Assembly (NCBI GenBank): GCA_964511945.1
Contig: CAZEHO010000012.1
Coordinates: forward strand, 9,332 to 73,331
From: CAZEHO01 sp964511945
Lineage (GTDB): Bacteria > Actinomycetota > Acidimicrobiia > Spongiisociales > UBA11373
Reading direction: 5' to 3'
Length of the DNA stretch: 64,000 bases
The notes under the pieces are model-generated. The model was not told the origin of the DNA and did no database searches. It was given only the letters and a program-made list of their open reading frames with translations. Positions within the stretch are counted from its first letter, which is position 1, and each line of letters starts with the position of its first letter. The position numbers and the translations under genes are program-made. This document shows, one piece after another, positions 22,656 to 32,324 of this stretch.

Positions 22656-23891
22656 ATGCCCTCTCCCCAGATCCTCATCGTCGGCGGCGGTCCCGGCGGC
22701 GCCGCGGCCGCCTATTGGCTGGCCCGCTCCGGCCACGAGGTCGTAGTCGCAGAGAAGAAGGAATACCCGCGGGAGAAGACCTGCGGCGACGGCCTGACCC
22801 CGCGCAGCATCTATCAACTCCAGGAGATGGGCTTCGACTTCGACATCGGAGAGTTCCATCGCATCGAGGGTCTGCGAGCGTTCTCCGGTGATCTGACGAT
22901 GGAGTTGGAGTGGCCCGACCACCCGGTGTATCCGAACTGGGGCGGCGTCATTCGGCGGGCCGACCTCGACGGGCGGGTCGCCGCGCTGGCGGAGAAACAG
23001 GGCGCGGTGGTCCAAACCGGGACCGAGGCGACGCCGGTGCTCGACGAAGGCCGCCTCGTCGGTGTCGACCTGAACGGCCACGGTGAGACCGCACGGGTCT
23101 CCCCGGAGATGGTCGTCGTGGCCGACGGCTCACTGAGCCGGTTCGGCAGGGCGCTCGGCGCGGTTCGGGACCGGGGGCGCCCCTTCGGACTGGCGGCTCG
23201 CGGATACTTCTCCAGCCCGCGGTCGGACGACCGCTACCTAGAAAGCCATCTGGATCTCCGCGGCCCCGGTGGAGCCACAGTGCCGGGCTACGGGTGGATC
23301 TTCCCACTCGGCGACGGGGTGGTGAACGTCGGCGTCGGCGTGCTCTCCACCTTCCACGGCTGGAAGGACATCAACACCAACACGCTGATGGATGCGCTGG
23401 TGGCGGCGGCCCCGGAGTCGTGGGGCCTGTCGGCCGAGACCGCGCTCACCAAGCCGCGCGGCGGCAAACTGCCGATGTCACTGTCGGTTGGACCGAAGGT
23501 GGGTCCGAACTGGGTACTGATCGGGGACGCCGCCGGAGCCATCAATCCGTTCAACGGTGAGGGCATCGACTATGCCTACGAGACCGGCCGGATGGCGGCC
23601 CGTCACATCGAACGGGCGCTCGGGGCAGGTGACCCCACTCTGCTGCAGGGGTACGCCGGTGAACTCGAGGACACCTACGGCCTCTACTACCGGGTTTCGC
23701 GTGCCTTCGTTCGTGCCGTCGGCAAACCCGGGGTGATGAAGGCGCTCACCCGGGTAGGGCTGCGATCACGCCCGCTCATGGAGTGGACGCTGCGGGTCAT
23801 GGCAAACCTGCTCGATCCCTCCGAGCGCTCGGCCGGCGAGGCGGCGTATCGCATGATCGAGCGGATCGTTCAGGCCGGCCCGGAGCCGTAA
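22656..23891 (+). CDS. Geranylgeranyl-reductase-family flavoprotein, MenJ-like (menaquinone chain reduction)
   Basis: The protein has 411 residues. The FAD-binding N-terminus is ILIVGGGPGGAAAAYWLARSG, then CGDGLTPR (the family's Cys-Gly-Asp motif) and GDAAGAINPFNGEGIDYA for the second FAD contact. The family reduces isoprenoid chains of menaquinone, archaeal lipids or chlorophyll side chains. In an actinobacterium, and just upstream of nuoA, the likely role is reduction of a menaquinone isoprene unit as in mycobacterial MenJ. It acts at the inner face of the membrane. Leaderless start with TAGATT 8 nt upstream. Confidence 0.75.
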   Translation: MPSPQILIVGGGPGGAAAAYWLARSGHEVVVAEKKEYPREKTCGDGLTPRSIYQLQEMGFDFDIGEFHRIEGLRAFSGDLTMELEWPDHPVYPNWGGVIRRADLDGRVAALAEKQGAVVQTGTEATPVLDEGRLVGVDLNGHGETARVSPEMVVVADGSLSRFGRALGAVRDRGRPFGLAARGYFSSPRSDDRYLESHLDLRGPGGATVPGYGWIFPLGDGVVNVGVGVLSTFHGWKDINTNTLMDALVAAAPESWGLSAETALTKPRGGKLPMSLSVGPKVGPNWVLIGDAAGAINPFNGEGIDYAYETGRMAARHIERALGAGDPTLLQGYAGELEDTYGLYYRVSRAFVRAVGKPGVMKALTRVGLRSRPLMEWTLRVMANLLDPSERSAGEAAYRMIERIVQAGPEP

Positions 23892-23899
23892 GAGGCCTC

Positions 23900-23914
23900 T
23901 GCGCCGCAGGCGCA
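23900..23914 (+). terminator. Short hairpin after the flavoprotein gene
   Basis: TGCGCC-GCA-GGCGCA makes a 6-bp GC-rich stem 9 bp after the stop. No T-tract follows, so it is a weak terminator candidate. Confidence 0.3.
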
Positions 23915-23923
23915 ACGGCCGGC

Positions 23924-23980
23924 ATCAGGCATCAGGAGTCAGAGGTCGGACGGACATCTGACCTCTGACCTCTGATCTTG
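23924..23980. repeat. Intergenic CTGA-type repeat, tandem heptamers
   Basis: CATCAGGCATCAGGAGTCAG is followed by three near-tandem heptamers TCTGACC / TCTGACC / TCTGATC, just upstream of nuoA. A -10-like TATCCT for nuoA stands at 24012-24017. Confidence 0.5.
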
Positions 23981-24028
23981 CCCTCTGTTTCCAACCCTCC
24001 ACTCGACCGCCTATCCTCCCTCCCGAAG

Positions 24029-24454
24029 ATGTCGCTGACCAGCTACTTGCCGATCGCCATCATGTTCGTCCTCGGCGTCGGCTTCGCTGTGATCTCGATG
24101 GGTCTCTCCAAGCTCATCGCTCCCTCGAATCCCACCCCGGAGAAGCTCGAGCCGTACGAGTGCGGGATCGTCCCTCTGCAGGAGCCCGTGCAGCGGTTCC
24201 CGGTGAAGTTCTATCTGGTCGCGATGCTGTTCGTGATCTTCGACATCGAGATCATCTTTCTCTTCGCCTGGGCGGCTCGCTTCGAGCAGTTGGGCTGGTA
24301 CGGGATGGCGGCAGCCGGGATCTTCACGCTGCTGCTGCTCGAAACGCTCGTGTACGCGTGGCGGCGAGGTGCTCTCGACTGGAACATCCCGCTGCGCAGC
24401 CGCTACCGGCGCGTGGTTGCGCCGGAACCGGCGGCCGGGGAGGAAGCCGCCTGA
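24029..24454 (+). CDS. nuoA: NADH-quinone oxidoreductase subunit A (operon 1)
   Basis: The protein has 141 residues and three membrane spans. The loop between spans 1 and 2 carries KLEPYECGIVPL, with the conserved Cys that lies near the quinone channel. It is part of the membrane arm foot of complex I together with NuoH, J and K. Start: ATG at 24029, 11 nt after TATCCT; upstream TTG would add 17 residues unlike the family. First gene of a 14-gene operon with overlapping or abutting start and stop codons. Confidence 0.9.
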   Translation: MSLTSYLPIAIMFVLGVGFAVISMGLSKLIAPSNPTPEKLEPYECGIVPLQEPVQRFPVKFYLVAMLFVIFDIEIIFLFAWAARFEQLGWYGMAAAGIFTLLLLETLVYAWRRGALDWNIPLRSRYRRVVAPEPAAGEEAA

Positions 24455-24924
24455 TGGCGCAGCCCGCCAGCCCGCCGGGAATCGTCACGACCGTCTACAG
24501 CAAGGCGGTCAACTGGGCCCGTACCCGTTCGATGTGGGGGGCCACGTTCGGCCTGGCTTGCTGCGCCATCGAGATGATGGCCACCGGGGCCGCGCACAAT
24601 GATCTCGCCCGGTTCGGGATGGAGGTCTTTCGGGCGTCTCCCCGTCAGGCGGACCTGATGATCGTGGCCGGCAGGGTGTCTCAGAAGATGGCCCCGGTGC
24701 TCCGACAGGTCTACGACCAGATGGCCGATCCCAAATGGGTCATTTCGATGGGGGCGTGCGCTTCGAGCGGCGGCATGTTCAACAACTACGCCCTCGTTCA
24801 GGGCGTCGATCAGATCGTCCCGGTCGACATCTACGTCCCGGGGTGCCCCCCGGGTCCCCAGTCGCTGCAGCACGGGATCCTCACGCTGCACGAGAAGATC
24901 ATGAACGGCGAGATCACCCGATGA
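24454..24924 (+). CDS. nuoB: NADH-quinone oxidoreductase subunit B (operon 1)
   Basis: The protein has 156 residues. The N2 cluster ligands are seen as ACCAIEM (two adjacent Cys), GACASSGG and VPGCPPGP. N2 is the last iron-sulfur cluster and reduces the quinone at the interface with NuoD. ATG overlaps the nuoA stop. Confidence 0.95.
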   Translation: MAQPASPPGIVTTVYSKAVNWARTRSMWGATFGLACCAIEMMATGAAHNDLARFGMEVFRASPRQADLMIVAGRVSQKMAPVLRQVYDQMADPKWVISMGACASSGGMFNNYALVQGVDQIVPVDIYVPGCPPGPQSLQHGILTLHEKIMNGEITR

Positions 24925-25457
24925 CCGACGAGACCACCACCGAAGCGGCCGAAACCACCGCAGAGCGTCCCGGGGGACCGGCGCCCGACGACACACTCCT
25001 CGGCGCCATCGCCGCGGCCGTGCCGGCGGCCTCGTTCGAGATCTCGAGCGGCCAGCACGTCGCCCGGGTGTCGAGCGACGATCTGATTGCGTTCATGGCC
25101 GCTTGCCGGGAGAACGAGTTCGACACCTTCGTCGACCTGTGCGCCGTCGACTACCTCCGGCGCGAGCCGCGTTTCGAGGTCGTCATCAACGTGCTGGCGA
25201 TGTCCGCCCCGATGCGGCTCCGCATCCTCGTTGGACTGCCGGGAGACGATCCGACGCTGCCGTCGATCACCGGCGAGTTCCCCGGCGCCAACTTCTACGA
25301 GCGGGAGGCTTACGACCTCTTCGGGATCATCTTCGAGGATCATCCGGATCTCACTCGCATCCTGCTCCCCGATGAGTGGGAGGGGCATCCGCTGCGCAAG
25401 GATCATCCGGTCGGCGGCGTCCCGGTGCAGTTCAAGGGAGCGGATGCGGTCTCATGA
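24921..25457 (+). CDS. nuoC: NADH-quinone oxidoreductase subunit C (operon 1)
   Basis: The protein has 178 residues. About 30 acidic, Thr-rich residues precede the 30-kDa domain, whose signature is FYEREAYDLFGIIFEDHPDL and EGHPLRKDHP. It is a structural part of the peripheral arm. ATGA overlap with nuoB. Confidence 0.93.
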   Translation: MTDETTTEAAETTAERPGGPAPDDTLLGAIAAAVPAASFEISSGQHVARVSSDDLIAFMAACRENEFDTFVDLCAVDYLRREPRFEVVINVLAMSAPMRLRILVGLPGDDPTLPSITGEFPGANFYEREAYDLFGIIFEDHPDLTRILLPDEWEGHPLRKDHPVGGVPVQFKGADAVS

Positions 25458-26890
25458 GCAACCCACCAGACATCGTCACCGGTGAGATCGAGGCCCCGAC
25501 CACAGCGGCACAGTCGGCGCCGCCCGAGGTGGCCTCGGACGACGCGGCCGAGCGCCGCAAGGTCCACGATCTGTGGCTGTCCGGGACCGAGGCTCCCACC
25601 GAGACCGGCGGGTTCACGTCCGAGGGTGCGCAGGAGATGCTTCCCACCGAAGAGGGTGACTCCCTTGCCGGACAGCGGGGGACCCTGGTCGACGACGACT
25701 TCGAATCCGATCCCGACGCCTCCGGCGACGAGACCCAGATTCTCAACATGGGACCTCAGCACCCGTCGACGCACGGCGTGCTGCGCCTGCAAATGGAACT
25801 CGACGGGGAGACCATCCGCCGGGTGAAGCCGATCATCGGTTACCTCCACACCGGGATGGAGCGGACCGCCGAGACCCTGACCTTTATGCAGGGTCCCACC
25901 AACGTCACCCGGATGGACTACCTGTCCCCGTTCCACAACGAACTGTGCTTCTCCCTGGCGACCGAGGCACTGCTCGGGATCGAGGTGCCACCGCGGGCCG
26001 CAGCCATCCGCGTGCTGATGACCGAACTCAACCGGGTGTCGAGCCACCTCATCTGGCTGGCAACCCAGGGCATGGACATCGGTGCCATCACGATCATGCT
26101 CTACGGCTTCCGCGAGCGCGAGGCGGTCCTCGAGTTCTTCGAGATGGTCACCGGCCTCCGGATGAACCACAACTACATCCGCCCCGGGGGAGTGGCCGCC
26201 GATCTGCCCGATGGCTGGGAAGACGAGGTCGAAAGCCTGCTCGAACTCATCCCGAAGGGGATGGAGGAGTACGAGACCATCCTCAACGCCAACCCGATCT
26301 TCCTCGAGCGCACCCAGGGTATTGGGGTGATCACTCCCGAGGAGTGCAAGGCGTACGGGGTCAGCGGTCCGATCATGCGGGCTTCCGGGATCGACTGGGA
26401 CATTCGTAAGGCGTTCCCCTACTCGGGAATCGAGCAGTACGAATTCGAGGTGCCGACCGGCAAACACGGCGATGTCTTGGATCGCTACCTGGTCCGGATG
26501 GAAGAGATCCGGCAGTCGCTCGGGATCGTCCGTCAGGTGCTCGACAAGATGCCGGACGGCGACTACCGCACCGAGGACCGCAAGATCACCCCGCCGCCGC
26601 GAGCCCGGCTTGATCAGTCCATGGAGGCGCTGATCCATCACTTCAAGATCATGACCGAGGGCTTCAAGGTGCCGGCCGGCGAGGTCTATCAGGCAATCGA
26701 GTCACCGCGCGGTGAGCTCGGGATGTACATGGTGTCGGACGGAGGTGCCAAGCCGTGGCGGGTCCACGTGCGGGCCCCATCGTTCAACCACGTGCAGGCG
26801 CTGCCGCCGATGCTGACCGACTCGCTGATCGCCGACCTCGTCGCCACGCTGGCGTCGGCCGACCCGGTACTGGGAGATGTCGACCGATGA
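25454..26890 (+). CDS. nuoD: NADH-quinone oxidoreductase subunit D (operon 1), extended N-terminus
   Basis: The protein has 478 residues, of which about the first 92 are an acidic, Thr/Pro-rich extension absent from most NuoD proteins. The core starts at ILNMGPQHPSTHG. His107 of HPSTHG and Tyr156 of RMDY, the two residues that contact the quinone head group in complex I structures, are both present. The position of the arginine methylated in mammalian NDUFS2 is Thr133 here (YLHTG). ATGA overlap with nuoC. Confidence 0.95.
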   Translation: MSNPPDIVTGEIEAPTTAAQSAPPEVASDDAAERRKVHDLWLSGTEAPTETGGFTSEGAQEMLPTEEGDSLAGQRGTLVDDDFESDPDASGDETQILNMGPQHPSTHGVLRLQMELDGETIRRVKPIIGYLHTGMERTAETLTFMQGPTNVTRMDYLSPFHNELCFSLATEALLGIEVPPRAAAIRVLMTELNRVSSHLIWLATQGMDIGAITIMLYGFREREAVLEFFEMVTGLRMNHNYIRPGGVAADLPDGWEDEVESLLELIPKGMEEYETILNANPIFLERTQGIGVITPEECKAYGVSGPIMRASGIDWDIRKAFPYSGIEQYEFEVPTGKHGDVLDRYLVRMEEIRQSLGIVRQVLDKMPDGDYRTEDRKITPPPRARLDQSMEALIHHFKIMTEGFKVPAGEVYQAIESPRGELGMYMVSDGGAKPWRVHVRAPSFNHVQALPPMLTDSLIADLVATLASADPVLGDVDR

Positions 26891-27504
26891 GCGAGTGGAG
26901 TGCCGCAACCCGTGAGCGGGCCGAGGCCCTGGTGGCCCGGTATCCGGATCGCCGCTCTGCCGTGATGCCGCTGCTCTATCTTGCCCACGCCACCGACGGC
27001 TGCCTCACCGATGACGGGATGCGCCAGGTCGCCGACTACACCGGGCTCACCCCGGCGCAGGTGCAATCGGTCGCCAGCTTCTACTCGATGTACAAGCGAG
27101 ACGACACCGGCCGGTACCTGGTGTCGGTCTGTACCTCGATCTCCTGCATGTTGCTCGGAAGCCACGACGTCCTGGGTGCGGTCGAGGAGGAGACCGGCGT
27201 CGCCGCCGGGGCCACCGGCGAAGAAGGTCTGTTCAGCGTCGAGCACGTCGAATGCATCGGGGCCTGCGGTGGCGCTCCTGCGGTGCAGGTCAACTACGAG
27301 TTCGTCGAGGGCGTCTCCCCGGAGAACGCCAAGAAGCTGTGTGCCTGGCTGCGAGGCGGCCGCCCCGACGTCGTGATGTCCGACGAGATGCAGGAGCTCT
27401 TCGGAGGGCAGCGTGCCTTCGACTGGGGGCCGAACGACCGGGCCGGCGCCACCGGCCCCACCCCGGCATTCCAGCCCTACGGGACCGCGGAGGAGGGGCG
27501 ATGA
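26887..27504 (+). CDS. nuoE: NADH-quinone oxidoreductase subunit E (operon 1)
   Basis: The protein has 205 residues. The [2Fe-2S] cluster N1a ligands are C-TSIS-C and CIGAC. The domain is thioredoxin-like and belongs to the NADH-oxidising module with NuoF and NuoG. About 30 residues at the C-terminus extend past the usual end (WGPNDRAGATGPTP). ATGA overlap with nuoD. Confidence 0.93.
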   Translation: MSEWSAATRERAEALVARYPDRRSAVMPLLYLAHATDGCLTDDGMRQVADYTGLTPAQVQSVASFYSMYKRDDTGRYLVSVCTSISCMLLGSHDVLGAVEEETGVAAGATGEEGLFSVEHVECIGACGGAPAVQVNYEFVEGVSPENAKKLCAWLRGGRPDVVMSDEMQELFGGQRAFDWGPNDRAGATGPTPAFQPYGTAEEGR

Positions 27505-28793
27505 CCGACGCCATCCTCTTCGCCCGCATGGAGCAGCACCCGAGCGACAGCCACACGCTCACTCGCTACGAGGCAACCGGGGGCTATGCCGTGATACGCA
27601 GGGCTCTCGCCGAAATCTCCCCCGAGCAGATCGTCGCCGAGGTCAGGGCGTCGAACATCAGGGGCCGCGGCGGCGCCGGATTCCCGATGGGTGTGAAGTG
27701 GGGGTTCCTCCCGCCCGACACGCGGCCCCGCTACCTGGTCGTCAACGCCGACGAATCCGAGCCGGGCACCTTCAAGGACCGCCAGCTCCTCGAGCGCGAC
27801 CCGCACCAGCTCGTCGAGGGGATCATCCTCTCGAGCTTTGCGCTCGACGTGCACCACGCGTTCATTTACATCCGCGGCGAATACCCCCGGCCCGCCCGCC
27901 GGATGCAGGCGGCCATCGACGAGGCGTATGCGGCCGGCTACCTGGGGAGCGACATCCTGGGATCGGGTTTCGACCTCGAAGTCACGGTGCACCTCGGCGG
28001 CGGCGCCTACATCTGCGGCGAGGAAACTGCGCTGCTCAACAGCCTCGAAGGCCGCCGTGGTGAACCCAGGATCAAGCCGCCGTTCCCGGCTGTTGCCGGG
28101 CTCTATGCCAAACCGACGATCGTCAACAACGTCGAGACGATCAGCAACGTGCCATGGATCGTGGAGCACGGCGGTCACGCCTACGACTCCATCGGGCCTG
28201 AGGGCTCGAGGGGCACCCGGCTGTTCTCGCTGTCGGGCCACGTGGAGCGGCCCGGTAACTACGAGATCGTGATGGGGATCACGTGGCGCGACCTCATCTA
28301 CGGGATCGGCGGCGGCATTCCCGGCGGCCGGGAGATCAAGGCCTGGATCCCGGGAGGGGCGTCGGCACCCTGGCTGTATCCCCGGCACCTCGATGAGCCG
28401 ATCACCATCGATGATGCCGACCGGCTCGACACGATGCTCGGGTCCGGTGCAGTGGTGGTTATGGACGAGACCACCAACGTGGTCGCCGCAGCGTTGAGCA
28501 TCGTCAAGTTCTTCGCTCACGAATCCTGCGGCCAGTGCACCCCGTGCCGGGAGGGAACCTCGTGGATGGAGCGCATCCTGCAGCGCATCCTCGAGGGGGC
28601 GGGACGGCCGATCGACCTTGACTTGCTGCTGGACATCAGTGACAACATCAGCCCCGGTCTCGGCTGGCCCCCCGGTATGACCACGATCTGCCCGCTGGGC
28701 CCATCTGCGGTGTCTCCGATCACCTCGATCATGCGGGAGTTCCGCGACGAGGTCGCCGCCATGATCCCGGGGGAGGTGAGCGCCGGTGTCTGA
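27501..28793 (+). CDS. nuoF: NADH-quinone oxidoreductase subunit F (operon 1), NADH- and FMN-binding
   Basis: The protein has 430 residues. GRGGAGFPMGVKW is the NADH-binding glycine loop, NADESEPGTFKDR the FMN contact, and SCGQCTPCREG with a later Cys (TTICPLG) binds the N3 [4Fe-4S] cluster. This subunit makes operon 1 an NADH-dependent complex I. It overlaps nuoG by 8 bp. Confidence 0.95.
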   Translation: MTDAILFARMEQHPSDSHTLTRYEATGGYAVIRRALAEISPEQIVAEVRASNIRGRGGAGFPMGVKWGFLPPDTRPRYLVVNADESEPGTFKDRQLLERDPHQLVEGIILSSFALDVHHAFIYIRGEYPRPARRMQAAIDEAYAAGYLGSDILGSGFDLEVTVHLGGGAYICGEETALLNSLEGRRGEPRIKPPFPAVAGLYAKPTIVNNVETISNVPWIVEHGGHAYDSIGPEGSRGTRLFSLSGHVERPGNYEIVMGITWRDLIYGIGGGIPGGREIKAWIPGGASAPWLYPRHLDEPITIDDADRLDTMLGSGAVVVMDETTNVVAAALSIVKFFAHESCGQCTPCREGTSWMERILQRILEGAGRPIDLDLLLDISDNISPGLGWPPGMTTICPLGPSAVSPITSIMREFRDEVAAMIPGEVSAGV

Positions 28794-31191
28794 TCCCGTG
28801 CGCATCACCATCGACGGCCGCGAGGTGGAGGTCGACGGCGGAGGGCTGCTGATCAAGGCAGCCGAAACCGCCGGCACCTACATCCCGAGGTTCTGCTGGC
28901 ATCCCCGGATGAAGCCGGTCGGCATGTGCCGCATGTGCCTCATCGAGGTCGAGGGGCCCCGGGGCAGGATGCTGACGACGGCATGCACGATGCCGGTGAA
29001 CGACGGCATGGTCGTCCACACCCAGTCCGATGTGGTGAAGAAGGCGCAAGAGGGCGTCCTCGAGTTCCTCCTGATCAACCACCCGCTCGATTGCCCGGTG
29101 TGCGACAAGGGCGGTGAATGCCCGCTCCAGGACCAGACGATGTCGTACGGCCCGGGGGAGAGCCGCTTCGTCGAAGAGAAGCGCCACTACCCCAAACCGA
29201 TCCCGATCTCCGATCTGGTGATGCTCGACCGGGAGCGCTGCATCCTGTGCGCCCGCTGTACCCGGTTCTCCGATGAGATTTCCGGCGATCCGCTGATCGA
29301 GTTCGTCGAACGGGGCGCCGGCACCCAGGTGCTCACGTTCCCGGATGAGCCGTTTGCCTCATACTTCAGCGGCAACACCGTCCAGATCTGTCCCGTCGGA
29401 GCCCTGACGGCCACGCCCTACCGGTTCCGGGCACGCCCCTGGGACCTCGAAGCGGTTGAGAGCACATGTCCGCACTGCTCGGTCGGGTGCCGGATCTCGG
29501 TGCAGGCGAGCCGCAATCAGGTGCTGCGATTCCTCGGTGTCGACAACGATGCGACCAACCAGGGTTGGCTCTGCGACAAGGGTCGGTTCGGGTTCGAGTA
29601 CCTCAACTCTGAGGAACGGCTGCGGGTCCCATTGGTCCGCGGCGGCGACGGGAAGCTCCACGAGAGCGACTGGGGATCCGCACTGGATCGAGCCGCTCAG
29701 GGACTGCGCGATGTGATCGACGGCTCCGGAGCCGATGCAGTTGCCGGACTCGGCGGTGCTCGCGGCACCAATGAAGAGGCCTACACCTTCGGTAAGTTCC
29801 TGCGCAGCGCCGTGGGCACCAATCACGTCGACGCCCAACTCGACGACGGTCTCGATGCCCGGCTCCTCGCCGGGGTATCGCCCCGGGCCACCATCGCCGA
29901 CCTCGAGAGTGCGGCGACGGTGCTGGTTTGGGGCCCGGACCTCAAGGAGGAACTGCCGGTCCTGTACCTCCGGGTCCGGCGGGCTGCAACCGAATTGGGG
30001 GCAGCTCTGATCGTCGTGCACCCGCGTGCCACCGGCCTCGACGACGTAGCCGCCCACACTGTGCGCTATCGGCCCGGCGATGGGCCGTCGGTGCTGGCGA
30101 GGTTGGGGAGCGGCGAAGTGGACGCCGCCCTGCGCAACGGTCCCACCGTCGCCATCATCGGCCGCACCGGCCTCACCGAGGATGCCGGCCTCGCCGAATC
30201 GGTGGCCGCCTTCGCCCGCGATTTGCCCCAGGCTTCGATCATGCCGGTGACCCGGCGTTCCAACGTGTACGGCGCCATCGACATGGGCCTCGATCCGGCG
30301 CTCCTGCCCGGGCGGGTGTCGATTCACGACGCCGACGGCCGGGCATCGTTCGAGGACGCCTGGGACATGGTTCCCACCGCCGCCGGCCGCGACGCCGACG
30401 GGATCATCGCCGGGCTCGAGAGCGGCCTCATCAAGGCGGTCGTACTCGCCGGCGCCGACCCCGCGGCGGACTTCAGTGATCCGGCACGGGGCGCCGCTGC
30501 GCTGGAGTCGGCGGAGTTCGTCGTGGCCGTCGACAGCTTCCTCGGTGCCTCCGCCCGCCGCGCCGATGTGGTGTTCCCGGCTCTCGGCTTCGCCGAGGTC
30601 GAGGGAACGGTCACCAACCTCGAAGGCCGGGTGCAGAAGGTCAACCGGCTCCTGCCCGGTCCCGGCCAGTCCCGCCCGGCGACGGAGATCTTCGAGGAGC
30701 TCGCCGGCCGCATCGCGGTGTCGATCGGTGCCTCGTCGGCCGACCGGGTCGCCAAAGAGATCGCATCTCTGGCCCCGGCCTACGCCGAAGCGACCTGGGA
30801 TGCCCTCGATTGGGGCTCCGGGCGCGATGGGATCCTCGCCGACGGCTCCGGGTTCGAGCACGTCCCGGTGGACGCCGGCCTCGAACCCGCCGGGGGAGAC
30901 ACGGTGCTCCATCTGGCGAGGGTGCTCTACGACGGCGGCACTGCCGTGTCGATGGGCCCATCGCTCGCCAAGCTCGCGCAAGCGGCCGCCGCCTACCTGC
31001 ATCCCGCCGATGCCGAACGCTTCGGTGTTGTCGCCGGGGATACCGTGCGCCTCGGAGGCAGCAGCGGTATCGCCGACTTGGAAGTTGCGATCGACCGGTC
31101 GCTGGCCCCGGGAACGGTGTATGTGCCCTTCAACACCGGCGCCGTCCTCGGCACCGGCCTTGACGTGACCCTCGAGGGGGTGGCGTCGTGA
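28786..31191 (+). CDS. nuoG: NADH-quinone oxidoreductase subunit G (operon 1)
   Basis: The protein has 801 residues. The N-terminal [2Fe-2S] domain has RFCWHPRMKPVGMCRMC with a further Cys; DCPVCDKGGECPLQ and CILCARCTRF bind [4Fe-4S] clusters. CPHCSVGC with a later WLCDKGRFG supplies the extra N7 cluster found in some bacteria. The C-terminal half is a molybdopterin-oxidoreductase-like fold without obvious cofactor residues, as is usual. GTG start inside the end of nuoF. Confidence 0.95.
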   Translation: MSDPVRITIDGREVEVDGGGLLIKAAETAGTYIPRFCWHPRMKPVGMCRMCLIEVEGPRGRMLTTACTMPVNDGMVVHTQSDVVKKAQEGVLEFLLINHPLDCPVCDKGGECPLQDQTMSYGPGESRFVEEKRHYPKPIPISDLVMLDRERCILCARCTRFSDEISGDPLIEFVERGAGTQVLTFPDEPFASYFSGNTVQICPVGALTATPYRFRARPWDLEAVESTCPHCSVGCRISVQASRNQVLRFLGVDNDATNQGWLCDKGRFGFEYLNSEERLRVPLVRGGDGKLHESDWGSALDRAAQGLRDVIDGSGADAVAGLGGARGTNEEAYTFGKFLRSAVGTNHVDAQLDDGLDARLLAGVSPRATIADLESAATVLVWGPDLKEELPVLYLRVRRAATELGAALIVVHPRATGLDDVAAHTVRYRPGDGPSVLARLGSGEVDAALRNGPTVAIIGRTGLTEDAGLAESVAAFARDLPQASIMPVTRRSNVYGAIDMGLDPALLPGRVSIHDADGRASFEDAWDMVPTAAGRDADGIIAGLESGLIKAVVLAGADPAADFSDPARGAAALESAEFVVAVDSFLGASARRADVVFPALGFAEVEGTVTNLEGRVQKVNRLLPGPGQSRPATEIFEELAGRIAVSIGASSADRVAKEIASLAPAYAEATWDALDWGSGRDGILADGSGFEHVPVDAGLEPAGGDTVLHLARVLYDGGTAVSMGPSLAKLAQAAAAYLHPADAERFGVVAGDTVRLGGSSGIADLEVAIDRSLAPGTVYVPFNTGAVLGTGLDVTLEGVAS

Positions 31192-32324
31192 ACGACTTCC
31201 TCTACGACCTGTTCGCCGGTGAGTTCTGGGGTGGCGCCTTCTGGCCTGCTCTCGTGAAGGTGGTCGTGGCGTTCGTCGTGCTGCTCGTCATCGTGATCTT
31301 GATGGTGTGGATCGAGCGCAAGCTGGTCGCCGACATGCAGAACCGGGTCGGACCGATGCGGGCCGGCCCCTTCGGGATCCTGCAGACGCTGGCCGACGGC
31401 CTCAAACTCCTGTTCAAGGAGTCGCTGACACCGCGCAAGGTGGAATTCGGCATCTATCTGATCGCACCGATCGCGGCCATGGTCCCCGCGATGCTGATCT
31501 TCCTGGTGCTGCCGCTCGGCCGGCCGTTCACCATCACCAACTCCGAAGGTGCGTCGGTGGAGGTCTCGCTGCAGGCGGTAGATCTCAACATCGCCCTGCT
31601 GTTCGTGCTCGCGATGTCGTCGCTGGCGGTCTATGCCATCGTGCTCGGCGGGTGGGCTTCGGGGTCGAAGTACCCGCTGCTGGGTGGGGTGCGGGCAACC
31701 GCCCAGATGATCTCGTATGAGGCCGCGATGGGGCTGGCGCTGGTCCCGGTGGTGCTTCTGGTCTCGGCGCAGACGGCCGGTGAGTCCATCGGGCTCGGCA
31801 CGATGTCGATGGCGACCATCGTCGAAGCGCAGCAGGGTGCCTTCCGGGGTCCGATACCGGCCTGGTTCATCTTCTGGCTGTTCCCATCGTTCATCATCTT
31901 CTTCATATCGGCCATCGCCGAAACGAATCGGGCCCCGTTCGACCTCGTCGAGGCCGAGAACGAAATCGTCGGCGGATACCACACCGAGTATTCCGGGTTC
32001 CGCTTCGCCCTCTTCTTCCTCGCCGAGTACCTGTCGATATTCAATATGTCGGCCATCGCGGTCACCGTGTTCCTCGGTGGATGGCTCGGCCCGGACTTCG
32101 GGCTGCCCGCCGCGATCGCCTGGATCATGCCGATCTTCTGGTTCCTGCTGAAGACGATGGTCCTGGTGTTCCTCTTCATCTGGATCCGGGCCACCCTGCC
32201 CAGGTTCCGATACGACCAGCTCATGCAGCTCGGGTGGAAGCGGCTGATCCCGGCCAGCATCGCCTGGCTGGTGCTGTTCGCCCTCGTTACCGCCTTCCGC
32301 CGATTCGGAGCGCCCTGGTCATGA
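31188..32324 (+). CDS. nuoH: NADH-quinone oxidoreductase subunit H (operon 1)
   Basis: The protein has 378 residues and eight to nine spans. WIERKLVADMQNRVGP and the loop APFDLVEAENEIVGGYHTEY, rich in Glu, form the quinone chamber and the start of the proton path. GTG start overlapping nuoG by four bases. Confidence 0.95.
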   Translation: MNDFLYDLFAGEFWGGAFWPALVKVVVAFVVLLVIVILMVWIERKLVADMQNRVGPMRAGPFGILQTLADGLKLLFKESLTPRKVEFGIYLIAPIAAMVPAMLIFLVLPLGRPFTITNSEGASVEVSLQAVDLNIALLFVLAMSSLAVYAIVLGGWASGSKYPLLGGVRATAQMISYEAAMGLALVPVVLLVSAQTAGESIGLGTMSMATIVEAQQGAFRGPIPAWFIFWLFPSFIIFFISAIAETNRAPFDLVEAENEIVGGYHTEYSGFRFALFFLAEYLSIFNMSAIAVTVFLGGWLGPDFGLPAAIAWIMPIFWFLLKTMVLVFLFIWIRATLPRFRYDQLMQLGWKRLIPASIAWLVLFALVTAFRRFGAPWS

